Positions 53,790 through 64,000 of a stretch of DNA of 64,000 bases are shown here, in pieces (positions within the stretch are counted from its first letter, which is position 1; every line of letters begins with the position of its first letter). Under the pieces are notes generated by a model, which was not told the origin of the DNA, did not search any database, and saw only the letters and a program-made list of their open reading frames with translations. Source of the DNA: Vanrija pseudolonga. Its lineage: Eukaryota; Basidiomycota; Tremellomycetes; Trichosporonales; Trichosporonaceae. The stretch spans positions 2,046,001 to 2,110,000 of the forward strand of contig NC_085852.1 of the NCBI RefSeq assembly GCF_020906515.1. The letters run 5' to 3'. The position numbers and the translations under genes are program-made.

Positions 53790-54976
53790 CTACAGCACGC
53801 CCTTGGGCATCAGCGCGCCCGGGGCAGGCTTATGGCGCGCCCTAAAGTCGGCCTCGATCTCCTTGAACGTTACCCATTCGACCCCGTCATGGGTGTTGAT
53901 CCAGCGGATGAAGCGGTCGATCATCTGGAGGACGTCTGGGGGCGGCGTTAGCACGTACTGTAGCTGACCACCTGTGCCCTGCTGAGCCACTCACGCGGGC
54001 GCCCGCTAACGTCTGGGTGGATCGTGATCGGCATGATGAACCCCTCCTCGCGCTCATTCTCATACAGGTACTCGAACCAGTCTTTCCACTTCTGCTCAAT
54101 CACGTGCGCGTCGACGAACCCATGTGAGTTGGCGGCCGTCTTCATAAAGAGCATGGGCGGGAGGTCGTCCAGGTCCCAGTTGACTGGGATTTCGACGAGG
54201 CCAGTGTCCTCCCCGCGCTTGACGGGTTCCATCCAGCTGGCCGCCGGCTGCTCGTAGTCGATCTTCTTCCAGCTGTCGTTGATGCGCACGAAGTATGCCT
54301 GCGAGTCGCGGTGCTGGAGCGAGTGGTCTGCGGCGTGAGCGCCCTTGCTTGACGCCAGACGCGGCACGCACCATACCGGATCCCCTTGTCAAGCAGCAAC
54401 TTGGTCCCCTCCGCACTCGCCTCCCACCACGGCGCAACGCTGCCCTCCGGCGCCTTGCCCGTAAACGCGACCATCTGGTCCCAAGTGCGGTTGAGGATGT
54501 CGCGCTGCTGCTCGATGGTGAGCGACGTGGGGTTTTCGTGCGAGTAGCCGTGCAGGCCGCTGCGGGTGTCAGCGCCCCTCCCCCACCCTCCGTCCGTCGC
54601 CCCCGCTTCCCCCGCTCACATCTCGTGCCCCGCGTCGCGGACCGCCGCAAGCTGCTCGGGGAACGTGTCGAGGCTGTGCCCGGGGATGAACCACGACGTC
54701 TTGATCCCGTGCTTGGTGAACAGCTTGAGCAGGCGTGGCACGCCGACCTCGCCGGCGAACAGGCCCTGGGTGTAAGCGAGCCGTGAGCAGCGGTGGGGGA
54801 CATACCCGCGAGATGTCGGCCGGCGAGTCCTCGCCGCCGTACGAGCCCAGCCTGGGGTCAGCGGGGCCAGCACCTACAGGGCAACTCACCAGCCGGCGAC
54901 TGCGTCGACGTCGACGCCGAATCTGGCGTCAACGGGGGGTTATCTCGGTGACTTACGCTACGAGGATACGGCCCAT
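53790..54976 (-). CDS. polysaccharide deacetylase-family (NodB fold) enzyme
   Basis: Small first exons splice to give [20 protein letters not shown] then [19 protein letters not shown], the usual start of fungal members of the cyclic imidase/peptidoglycan-deacetylase-like branch. Metal-binding motifs are the Asp in FGVDVDAV and H-x3-H in [13 protein letters not shown]. Further on are [37 protein letters not shown] and [10 protein letters not shown] joined to [13 protein letters not shown], with the family-specific HPDxSGRP. Stop at 53790. No signal peptide is seen, so it is probably cytosolic and might open cyclic imides or amides and not act on chitin; that is inference from the subfamily. 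Six or seven exons, apparently whole. Confidence 0.88.
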
Positions 54977-55409
54977 GTGTGTGGTTGTGGTGGGTAAACA
55001 GTGGCAAGTGTGAAGGTGGTACACCCGCTTCCCACCGTCCCCATGCCGCCTCTTATACTAGCCCGTCTCCAAGCATATCTCTGGGGCGCTCGTCGACAGG
55101 AGACGGACGCCCAGAGTCCGCCCAGTCGGCGTCTCGCTATCACCTGACGCTTATCGTGGGCATTGTAGGAACCCGCAGCGGTAACAGGCACGAGGCATGG
55201 TGCCGCATGGCTACACCGACTGTGTCAGATCGGCTTGACCCCGTCTCTATCTGGTCCCCAGCAAGTGCCGGACGGCTGAGCGGTACCCGGTGCTCTGTAG
55301 AGCCAAGGGGAAGACGAAATATTTCATGCTTTGGTGGCAGCGCGCGACGCGATGGTCGCGCGACCACACCGATTAATACAACTATCAACAGCCACTCCCG
55401 CCATCGTCG
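54977..55409. other. intergenic, promoter of the deacetylase
   Basis: 433 bases between two minus-strand genes. A CTTATACTAG TATA-like sequence lies at about 55052, some 75 bases upstream of the deacetylase start, and palindromic CGCGCGACGCGATGGTCGCGCGACC occurs near 55338-55362. No gene. Confidence 0.45.
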
Positions 55410-56797
55410 CTACAGATCCGCCAGCACGCCAATGACGCCCTTGGCGAACCCCTCATACGCCGAGGGCAGGCTCCACGGCGTGATAGGCCCGACGTGCAGC
55501 CCGGCCGGCTCCTCAAACACGCGGACGTCGACGCCGTCCCGCCGCATGGCGGCAATGACGCTCTTGTCCTCGTCGGCGAGCGCCTCGTCCTGGCCGTAGC
55601 TGACAAACACAGGCATGTGCGCAAACGGGCGCCAGTACCCCTCTGGCGCGAACACGGGCGATATGGGCGTAGCGTACCACGCCGCCTCGGTGTAGTACCG
55701 CAAGCACGCGCGGCTCAGGTGGCGGACGTAGTGGCGCACGATGAAGTCGCGCCCGAGGAGCGACCATGACTCGGCCGACAGCGTGAGGTCGCACCATGGT
55801 GAGCAGAGCGCGAGCCCGCCCGGCACCCGGCTGGCCGGGTCGGCGTCCGCTTCCCCCCCCCGGTGCGCCTCGAGCGCCGCCGCAACGGTGAGGTACTGTG
55901 CTAGCCACAAGCACAGGTGTCCGCCCGCCGAGTCGCCCATGAGCACGATATTCCGCGGTTCGAACCCGAGGGAGAGGACATACTCCCATGCGGCGTACGC
56001 GTCGACCAGGGGCGCGGGGAGCGCGGCGTTGCCCAGCACCTTGCGGTACGTTGGGCCTGGGGGCGCCGCGTCAGCCGTGCTCGCGTGCAATACTCACCGA
56101 ACAGACGCGTGCGCGTGTCCCTCGCAATCTTGTACGGGAACGTGTGGGACAGGGGGTGGCCGTCGACGTACCCTCTATCGGCGAAATCAGCCTCCCTCTC
56201 GCTTCCTTCCAGCTAAGACCACACTCACCCTCCATGGAAGTAGATGACGAGCTTCTCGCCCGGAGCGGCGCGCGCCACGCCCTGCCGCGTGCCGGGCGGC
56301 GAGAGCATGTACCCCGGCAGGGGGATACCTTCCACCTCTGGCGCGGGCAGCGGGCGGCGCAGGCGCGCGGCGTCCGACAACGGCGGGATGGTAACCTGGG
56401 CGACCTTGACGAGCTTGTCCAGCCCGCGGAAGGGCAGGAGCTGGAGCGCGCGTGCGCGCTTCCGCGTGTCCTCGATCGGCGGCATCGCGCGGTGCGTGAC
56501 CAGCGTCAGGCCGATCAGGCGGCACAGCACGTAGCCCGGGAAGCTGTTGAACCCCTGTGGCCTGGCGAAGAAGTAGCGCGCGGCGAGGAGCGGCACGGCG
56601 GCAGTGGCGAGGAAGAAGGACGCCAGGAGCCACGCGAGCGCGACCCACCGGTTCTGGAGGCCCTCGCGCGCGCCCGCGTCCGGGATCGCGCGGACGTGGT
56701 CCTCGAGCGAGGTCAGCGCCGCCACTTGGCCCGCCGCCGCGGCCTTGTACGCTGCGCTGCTGGTCGGGTGCCCGTTCGGTACTGGCTTGGTGCTCAT
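55410..56797 (-). CDS. alpha/beta hydrolase fold-3 esterase, membrane-anchored
   Basis: Serine esterase or lipase of the hormone-sensitive-lipase-like group. Start 56797. An N-terminal region with one probable membrane span (VALAWLLASFFLATAAVPLLAA, residues about 52-73) precedes the catalytic domain. The oxyanion motif HGGG is completed by splicing (LVIYFHGG joined to GYVDGHPLSHTFPY). The nucleophile elbow is LMGDSAGGHLCLW; the catalytic Asp is probable in VSYGQDEALADED and the His in AGLHVGPI. Three exons: 56797-about 56230, about 56174-56100 and about 56062-55410. The substrate cannot be told; the anchor suggests ER or lipid-droplet localisation, as in related steryl-acetate and arylacetamide esterases. 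Confidence 0.9.
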
Positions 56798-57666
56798 TGC
56801 GGGCGGAAAAGAGCTAAGAGGCCATGGTTGTGCACCGACGTGGGTGTTATATGTTGTTGATGCTCCAACTTGCTCCACTAGTCGGTGTTGGGGCTGGTTG
56901 CGTCGTCGTCGCCGCCGAGATGTTCGGCCACTGCACCTGGTGGGAGAGAGTAAGCTAGCCGCGGTTATAGTTTCAACCGGGGAGCAAAGTGGCCTTGCGA
57001 CGGCCTGCCTCGGCGAGAACCACTACTACCAAGTTCGCTTTGCTCAGCGACATTGCGAGATGGTTGCGCTGAGACTGCGTGGATCGCAGATGGGTGCGGT
57101 GTGCTGCGACGCTGTGCGCGGCACGGCCGGCATGCCGGGCGGGTAAGGTAGTGTGGATTGCTGGATTGTGGCAACAACACTCGCTTGGCGACACGTGTGT
57201 CGCTGGCCTGCCTGCGGTGGCGGACTGTTTCTTGTTTCTTGTTTCGGCTTGGCAGTAGCTGATCGGCGCCGCTCTCGTCAGCCAGATGGGGATCATGGTG
57301 GCGCCCGGAGGCCCATGGGCCCGAGGGCAGGGAGATGCGCCCGAGGTGATACAGGGAGCAGGAAGCCAGAGCTCGACTTCTCCTGTAGGTAACAGGCAGC
57401 GGCCGTCGGCGAGTACATGTGCGCTCATGGGGACGGTGGAGGTGAAGAAGACGTACATGTCATTAAGCTAAGCATCAAGAGCTTGGGGAGACCACGGGTC
57501 AACCTCACCACGCCATCTTGTCGGCCACCGACGGTCCCCGGTTGGTCGGGGCGTGCGTTCGTGAGCCACCCCTCTCATCTGCCCGCTACCCCACTTCAGT
57601 CGCGCCTACGCCTTTCATAGCTTCAGACTGTTGACCTATAAAACCCAAGGATTCTCAAGCCTCGCC
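56798..57666. other. intergenic
   Basis: 869 bases upstream of the esterase and downstream of the next minus-strand gene. Two copies of TTTCTTGTTTC lie at 57228-57245. Short frames only; nothing supported. Confidence 0.5.
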
Positions 57667-59002
57667 CTACTCCAACACGTTGTAGAGCTCGCGCTCAAAG
57701 TTGTAGTAGACGTTGTTAACATAGTCGGTGGAGGCGAGAGGGTTGCCATTGAGGACTTGGGTGAACACGGCACCCTGTGGATTCAGTCAGCCTCGACCTC
57801 AACCAACACCCAACTCCAGTGACTCACAATGACGCCCGTCACCGGGTCGATCCAGTACATCGTCTTGGCGGCCCCACCCCAGCTCGCGCTGCCCGCCTTG
57901 CGTCCATACGCGCTTTCAACGGTGTTGAGCTGCAGGCTGAGCGAGTACCCGAGCGCCTTGCCCGTGTCGGCGAGCAGCGTCTTGTCGACGGGCAGGAGGG
58001 ACAAGAAGCCCGTGAGGCCCTCGTACACCGTTGTGCCCTCGCGCTCAGGCAGGACGTTGGTGAACAGCCACTTGTAGCTCTCTGGCGAGACAAGCCCGCC
58101 CGGCTTGGCGGACGCGAGCACGCCCTGCAGGAAGCGGACGTAGTCCTTGGCCGTGCCGTACAGGCCGTCTCCGCCGTGGAACTGCTTCATCGTGTGCGGG
58201 ACGACCTCGCGCAGGCTCGGTGCGAGGTGCAGCTTGCCCTCGGCGTTGCGGTCAGTCACGGCCTGCAGGCCGTCGATGTACTCCTGCGTCAGGTGGAACG
58301 TGAGGCTCTTGATGCCCAACGGTTTGAAGATGCGCTGCTGGAAGTACTCTTCAAGCGAGAGCCCGCTGAGCCGCTCGACGAGCACGCCGGCCCAGTCGAT
58401 ACCGACGCCGTACACGAACGACGTGCCCGGCTCGAAGAGGAGCGGGATCTCGAGCGCGCCGAGCCCGCCCCCGGCCGACATGAACAAGGTTTGTGGCTTG
58501 CCGTGGTCCTTCATCCAGCGGACGTAGCGCGGGTCGAAGAGCGTGTATCCCAGTCCCGACGTGTGCGAGAGGAGCCGGCGCAGCGTGATGGGGTTCTTGC
58601 GCGCCGTGAGGACTTCCTTGCCGTCGGCGTCATAGCTCAGGATCGGGCGCGCTGCGAGCTCAGGGAGCGTCTGCTCGATGATCGCCCCGTCGTCGATCTC
58701 GAGCTTGCCCTCGTCGACGAGCTGCAGCGCCGCGACGGCAGTCACGAGCTTGGTCATCGAGTAGAGCTGGTACACTGGTGTGTAAGCTTGGCACGAGCCC
58801 GGGCACACTCACGCGTCGTGTCGTCCACCTGGCCCTTGTCGGGGGATCCCCAGACCCGCTCGCCCGCAGAGTTGAAGTAGAGCAGCTCGTCGGCCGTGGC
58901 GGCGGCGAATGCGAACGCGGGGGTCTCGGGCTGCGCCACGCTCGTGTGGAGGAGCGCGTCGAGCTTGGCCTTTGCGGCGGCAGAGAGCGTGGGCGTGGGC
59001 AT
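57667..59002 (-). CDS. serine beta-lactamase-like hydrolase (class C fold)
   Basis: Member of the beta-lactamase/transpeptidase-like superfamily (family S12-like esterases). Start 59002 (MPTPTLSAAAKAKLDALLHT); three exons. Motif 1 SxxK is YQLYSMTKLVTA just after intron 1. The Tyr motif is FVYGVGIDWAG (Y-x-V in place of Y-x-N), and HGGDGLYGTAKDYVRF lies in the KTG-equivalent region. Also seen are NPITLRRLLSHTSGLGY and GALEIPLLFEPGTS, both common in this family. The last exon encodes GAVFTQVLNGNP and ends with FERELYNVLE, stop at 57667. About 390 residues, the normal size. No signal peptide, so a cytosolic esterase or amidase is likely. In fungi such genes often sit near secondary-metabolite genes, but none is seen here. 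Confidence 0.9.
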
Positions 59003-60468
59003 GGTGGTGTGTATGTAGCAGAGAGTAAAGGAGGTGGGGTACCAAGACAAGACAACAGCAGCGGCCACCACCGGGCCCCCGCTATATACGCCACGGGCAA
59101 GTGCGGCTGCCCCACACGGGCAGATGGTTCCTGCAATCGCTGCGGGCCGGCACGCCGGTTGAAGCGAGGCTGATGGGGAGCCGATTAGGTCAGACTTGGC
59201 ACAGGGGTGCATGTGTGCATGTATGCAGGTAGATATCCCGCCTGTCCTTATCCCGTCGTTAACCCGTCCTGGCTGCTGGCTTGGTGGGGGGGGGGTGTCA
59301 TGTGATGCGGCGAGCAAGAGCGCTTTACCCGGCCCCAGCTGGCTCTCGGCGGCCGTGAAATGGCGTCAAGTGGTGTGTGGCCGCTCGCTACGCACCGCAA
59401 CACCGAGGGCCGTGTCATCCTGCAGCCAGCTCGACGACAACGAGGCCGACGGCGTTGATCAGGACCGCCGCGGTGTTGGTCCACGGCCGTGCGATTGCCA
59501 TTATCGCGGCACTGGGCCGTGTCATGGCCAGCTGTCGCTTCACGAATCCGAGCAACTCACCTCGGCGCCGGCCTCGTCGTCCACCACCTGCAACGCAAAG
59601 GTATGTCACCATCCATGCCCATGCCTCACACGACCGACTGGACGCGCCTCGCCTCGCCTCGCCTCGCCCCGCATGTCCGGGAGCCCGGAAGCATGCATCA
59701 CCGTTCCCGGGGCATCAGCATCCATTCCTCGGATGCCCCGCGCCGACGCGTCTACCGGCGGGCCCGGGGACAAGCGCGAAGGCGAGGCGAGGGTCGTCGA
59801 TTCACGACGAGGACGCGGCATGCGTCCGCAGAGGTGCAGCAACGACACAATGCCACCTACCCACCATGCCCACCTCTTTGCCCTCCCTCGCCTCTACATG
59901 CATGCTGCATTGTCTGGATCTCTGCATCTCTGCTTGTTCTTTCCCACATTGCAAGGACCCCGCGCGTGGCAGCCACGCGACAGCCCGATTGTTCTCACCC
60001 CGCAAAAGCCGGTGGAGGCAGTCCAGCGCACAAAGACGCGACGACGCAGTCGGCCCCCCTCCAATGGCGACGACAACGACGACAACGACGACAACGACGA
60101 CGACGACGACAATGGGCATGCAGCGGCCTGCACAAAAGCCCGACAACGACTGCTGCGTTCTGTGCGCCGTGCGTGTCGCGGTGCACAAAGGCAGAAGCTA
60201 GCTGCCTGCCTGCACAAAAGGGAGGCCCACGCTGCATGCCCCGAGTTGCCAGAGTGACGTGCCCCACTCGCAAAGAATCGAGGCCAGACAACGGGCGACG
60301 GGCGACCAGCCAGACAACGCAAACGATCAGATCGGCTCGAGTCGGTCGGTCGCTCTCTGCCGCCTGCCTGCCTGCCTGTCCCCACAACCCATCTCTCCTA
60401 ACGCCCTTTTCACTCGTTCTTCCTGTTACTCTATCACTCACTCACTCTTCACCATTCACGACACCACC
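59003..60468. other. long intergenic region with simple repeats
   Basis: 1.47 kb divergent region between the beta-lactamase-like gene and the small gene at 60469. It includes CGCCTCGCCTCGCCTCGCC (about 59647-59668) and a GACAAC/GACGAC run (about 60070-60112). Three overlapping long plus-strand frames (59196-60586) have repeat-driven, His/Arg/Pro-rich translations and no domain, so I do not call them. The final 100 bases before 60469 are pyrimidine-rich with CTCACTCACTC. Confidence 0.5.
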
Positions 60469-61172
60469 ATGCCCCACGCCGCACCCTCCCCGACCTTCCC
60501 GCGCGCCGAGTGGCCGGCCGACTCGACGCCCCTCTCGGCCGCTGCGCGCGCGGCCTCGCGCAGAGTCGGCACCGACATTGACGTGACAGAGGCGACGTTT
60601 GCGCTGGCGCTGTATGACAAGGTGTCCGAGTAGTGGGTACCGTGGTCGTGTGGGATGGTCGTGTGCCATCGCCAGTCCACTCTTGCTAGCCGCTGACACA
60701 CCACAGTACAGCCTACCTCCGCGCGATGCACGTCGGGCGCGACGCCCCGCGCTCGCTCGAGGCCTGGCGCCTCGAGACGGACGCGCTCGTTGCGGCAGTG
60801 TACGCGCTCGCGGACCACGCGCTGCCGTTCGCGCCCGAGCTGCCCGACGTGCTGCCCTTCGTCCGCGCGGCCCTCGACGCAGGCTACGTGCGCGGCGTGG
60901 ACGCCGACGAGGCGATGCCGCGGTCTGCGCAGGAGCAGTTCCGCGCCTTCTCGGACGAGTACGGCCTCGAGTTTGTCGAGCGCAAGGCTGCGACCGACGG
61001 AGGCAGCATGTCGGCCGACGAGGGCGAGGCGGCGCTTGCGCGCCGTCGTCGCCGCCCCAAGATGCTCTTCCGCCGCCGTATCACCCTCACTCCGGCGCCG
61101 ATGGGCAAGGTCAAGATCAAGAGCGCGGCCCTCAGCCACCAGTTTGTCCGCCTCGCCGTGTCCACCCCGTAA
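60469..61172 (+). CDS. small unknown protein, two exons
   Basis: Exons 60469-60632 and 60707-61172, joined in the codon of a Tyr (KVSE-YTAYLRAMHVGRDAP); 209 residues. The central part is helical and acidic (SLEAWRLETDALVAAVYALAD, PELPDVLPFVRAALDAGY), then a very basic stretch (ALARRRRRPKMLFRRR) and a short end SHQFVRLAVSTP. No signal peptide or membrane span. Family not recognised. The clean splice, ordinary codon use and an upstream pyrimidine tract support a real gene. Confidence 0.65.
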
Positions 61173-61388
61173 CGCTGCTGCTGTGTGCGCCGCCGTTGTC
61201 AGAAGTTCTCCAAGACCCTCCTTCAATAGAACAGAAAGCGAACGAACGCATGCCACACCCACACACACCCACGCCCGTGCTTCACGCCCTCGGCCACGAC
61301 CCCCATAGACAGACCGCAGACCTCCCACACCTGTATAATCCGTGCCTGCATGTACACATCTACAATGTCCAGTAGTGTCCTGTCCTCA

Positions 61389-64000
61389 CTAAGGGTTTGC
61401 GACCCACAGCTTTCTGCTATCGGCGCGCGGGCGCACCGTGCCCACGCTGACGCCGCTCACGGTCGAGTGGCGGCTGTGGGCGTCGATATCGCCCGTCGAC
61501 AGCGGTCGAGGGCGCGCCTTGGGCGTCTCACGGGGTGTGCTGCCACCACGCGGCGTGGTGGATGTCGAGTCGGCGACGTTCTCTAGCGACGAGTCCTCCC
61601 ACAGTGAGTCGTCGTACCCCCCAACGGCGACTTTGGGAGCGCTGCCGCTCGACCCCGGAGTACTGGGCGGCGAGTGTGCCCGGCGCATAGGGAACGAGCG
61701 GGCAGGCAGTGCCTTGGCGTGGGTACTTGGGCTTCCCCGCGGGCTGGGGGTCAGACGTGCCGTGCTGCTCGGCGGCGTGGAAGTCCGTGTTCGGGCGGGG
61801 TTGGTCGGTGGGCGTACAGGTGCCTTGACCGCCGTGGTAATCGACAGTGTCGGCTTGGTGGGCGGAGTCGACTGGGACCGTGTGTGCTCGGTGGCGGCGA
61901 CACGTGTCACCGGAGCTCCTAGTGCTCTTGTTGGGCGTCTCGTCACCGCTGCAACCGGCTTGGTGGTTCTAGCTGCGACAGCGGGGGTCGGGTCGCCGTC
62001 GTCGAAGAAGTTGAGGCGGACGTTACCCCCGACGCGGCGGATCTGCAGCGAGTCTGTTGCTGACGACTCTGCGGGTGGTGTGGCAGGTACGAGGGCCGGT
62101 GCGAGTGGGATGAGAAGTGACGAGGGGCGGGACGGCGCCGGCGTGGTCGTTGGCGTGGGAGTCGGTGTGGGCTTCGGCGTGGACCGCGGCGTCGCAGTCG
62201 GCGTCGACTTGGGCGTCACTGACGGCGTCGAGGTGGGCGAGAGTGCCTTTGATATCGGTGTGGCTGGCACCTTGCCCACCGATGGCCCCGTGGTCAACTT
62301 GCTGGGGCCCACTGGCGACGACGACGTTGGCTTGCCCACAACCACTGCTGGCGAAGGCGGCTTGGTGGTCCGCGACGAGGACGCTTGCGATGATTCGGCC
62401 TTGCGCACCTCGGCCGGTGGTTTGGTGGGCACGACTGTTGACGGTGGCGTGTCGAGGTCGACCTGGAGCATCGACGCGACCGAGTCACGAACGACTGGTT
62501 CGCGGGGGTACGTGGCATCAATGTCCGGCACCTTCTCCCTAGGCCGGGCGGGGTTGACCGCATGGGCATAGTTGTTGTAGCTCACCACTGGCGGAGCGGG
62601 TGTTGTCACCGGAGTGGGGTTCATCAGGATTGACTTGGGCCGGTCCTGCAGTGCGGCAGTGGCGGCCTCGACCTGCGGCGTGCTCGGCCGGGGCGGCTGG
62701 ATCTCCTCCTCGCTGAAAGTCGAGTACGCGCTGTCCTCCGACACGGCAGTCGGGACACGGTGTAGCTCATGCTCGGGTTCGGGAGGGGGCGGCGGCGACG
62801 GGGCACGAGCAGCTGGCTTGAATGACCAACGCTGCCGGATTCCGAGGACGGAGAAGCTGGCTTTGGGCTTTACTTCTGTCTTCCTTGCATCGGCCACGTC
62901 GCCGCTTGTGGCGCCACCGCCAGCCTTGGTTGCCACCGTTGAGGCTGTGGCGGTCACAACGGCCGCCGTTGCGGCGGCCTTGGAGCTTTCCGCTACTGGG
63001 CCACTCCTCTGCACCTCCTTGGGCACTTCCGTGAACACGGATGTGGCGGGGGAGGTGGAGGATGCGGGCGACACGGGAGACTTGGGCCCGCTGGTGCCTG
63101 CCACACTGGCCGTGGTGATGATCTGCGCTGGTGGGCTTCTAACTTCTGGCTTCGCGCCGGTGCGGGCCGTACTTGGCCCTGCGAGGGTCGACGCAGGGCC
63201 AGGCGACGCGGGCGACAGAGACTTTTCGTCGTCCTCCGGTGGGGAGGGGTTCGCGATGCGTAAAATCGACGCGAAGGGTCTTTTGAAGATCGTGGCGGAT
63301 GACGACGCCGACGACGGCGGGGCGGGCGGTGCTGGTGGTGCTAGCGCTGGTGCCGCGCGGGGAGGTTGTGGCGGGTCGAGCGGTGGCAGGACGGGGTACA
63401 TCTGCTCCATCGGTGGTGGCGGCGGGGGCGGGGGTGCCGGTTGAGCTTGGGGTGGCCTCTGCATGCCCGGCGGGGGCGGCGCGAGCTGGTCAAATGACTG
63501 CCGGCGCGATCGTGGTGGGCTTGGATCACGGTCGATCGCCAGCCCCGTGTCCTCGGGCGGGGCGTCCCACAGCGGCGTGTTCTCAATGAGAGTATTGAGT
63601 GTCGTCGCCGCCGAAGATCGGTTCGAGGCATGGTGTGACCCGTTGTATTTCGTCGGTTTGAGGGGGACTTCGGAGGGAGGCACACTGGAGTCAGTCCTGG
63701 TCCCAGTAGCATGCACCCACGCTACGTAGCTGTCCCGATGCTTCTTGCGCCCCATAAAGCAGAGGAGCACGCCGAGGGCGATGATGAGGGCTACTGCGCC
63801 GAGCACGATACCAACCTGGGGTCGTCGTCAGTTGGCCCTGTGTCAGTCACTACCCCAACTCACGACCATGCCAACGACCGAGGACGACGAAGAGCCGCCA
63901 GTGCTGCCGCCCGTGACAGCGGGCAAGTCATTGGTGGTGCTGAAGACTGTGACCGTCGAGGCGTATCCCGACGCCGCCGTCGTCGTCGGTTTTCTGCTCG
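61389..64000 (-). CDS. single-pass membrane protein with proline-rich tail (5' end beyond window)
   Basis: The 5' part is cut off by the window edge. The visible first part (64000-63864) is an extracellular Ser/Thr/Gly-rich stretch ending GGSTGGSSSSSVVGMV. After one intron comes a membrane helix (VGIVLGAVALIIALGVLLCF) with a basic stop-transfer stretch (MGRKKHR). The remaining roughly 800 residues form a low-complexity cytoplasmic tail: a run of prolines (APPPPPPPPM) and PxxP-rich stretches that could bind SH3 domains, a Thr/Pro repeat (STPKPTPTPTPTTTPAP), many SP/TP sites, and the end ADSRKLWVANP. This build resembles fungal wall-stress sensors or polarity proteins of the Mid2/Axl2 kind in outline only. 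No enzyme domain is visible. Confidence 0.8.

Noticed and set aside
59196-60586. Three overlapping long plus-strand frames
   Set aside because: They are driven by simple repeats and Pro/Arg/His-rich composition; no domain, and they run through a likely promoter.
1-64000. tRNA, rRNA or mobile elements
   Set aside because: No tRNA B-box with a matching A-box, no rRNA sequence and no transposase or reverse-transcriptase motif was seen on reading; a covariance-model scan could still find a tRNA I missed.

Overview
This window is nuclear DNA of a basidiomycete yeast, most likely a tremellomycete of the Trichosporonales type. The grounds are high GC content, short phase-conserved introns with GTRNGT donors and CTAAC-like branch sites, tightly packed genes, and fungal gene content (GCN2, a Zn2Cys6 regulator, RPN2, HUT1). 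The order is inferred from overall style; no marker here fixes the species. I found no tRNA, rRNA, CRISPR array or recognisable mobile element.

Left part (1-19 kb): two paralogous pepsin-like aspartic proteases (858-3269 minus, with a C-terminal membrane span; 8461-10385 plus, with a GPI-like tail) flank a gene with repeated CxCxxC motifs that carries an apparent one-base frameshift, a doubtful small ORF and a long perfect hairpin. Then come the ER UDP-galactose transporter HUT1, a Zn2Cys6 transcription factor, and the 26S proteasome subunit RPN2.

Middle part (19-42 kb): mostly housekeeping genes. These are the eIF2-alpha kinase GCN2, an HAD hydrolase, the replicative helicase subunit MCM4, a peptidase-C45-type acyltransferase, a zinc-finger/APH-like kinase fusion, an aspartate aminotransferase with 20-nt and 8-nt microexons, and a single-exon GH95 alpha-L-fucosidase.

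Right part (42-64 kb): an accessory-looking block. An M20D-type dipeptidase is followed by the most striking item: nine tandem paralogs (43971-53683) of an unrecognised three-exon family. All share a short first exon, a core second exon holding an aromatic-YLAYR...TWFAG-like motif, and a third exon that opens with an (F/Y)WPAY-like motif. Three copies lie on the minus strand and six on the plus strand, arranged divergently around 47.2-47.8 kb. Beyond the array are a NodB-fold polysaccharide deacetylase, an alpha/beta hydrolase with an N-terminal membrane anchor, a serine beta-lactamase-like hydrolase, a small unknown gene, and a truncated single-pass membrane protein with a proline-rich cytoplasmic tail that runs off the right edge.

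The housekeeping genes have no common theme. The 39-59 kb hydrolases (fucosidase, dipeptidase, deacetylase, esterase, beta-lactamase fold) could serve breakdown of glycans, small peptides and amides, but that is inference from content alone.
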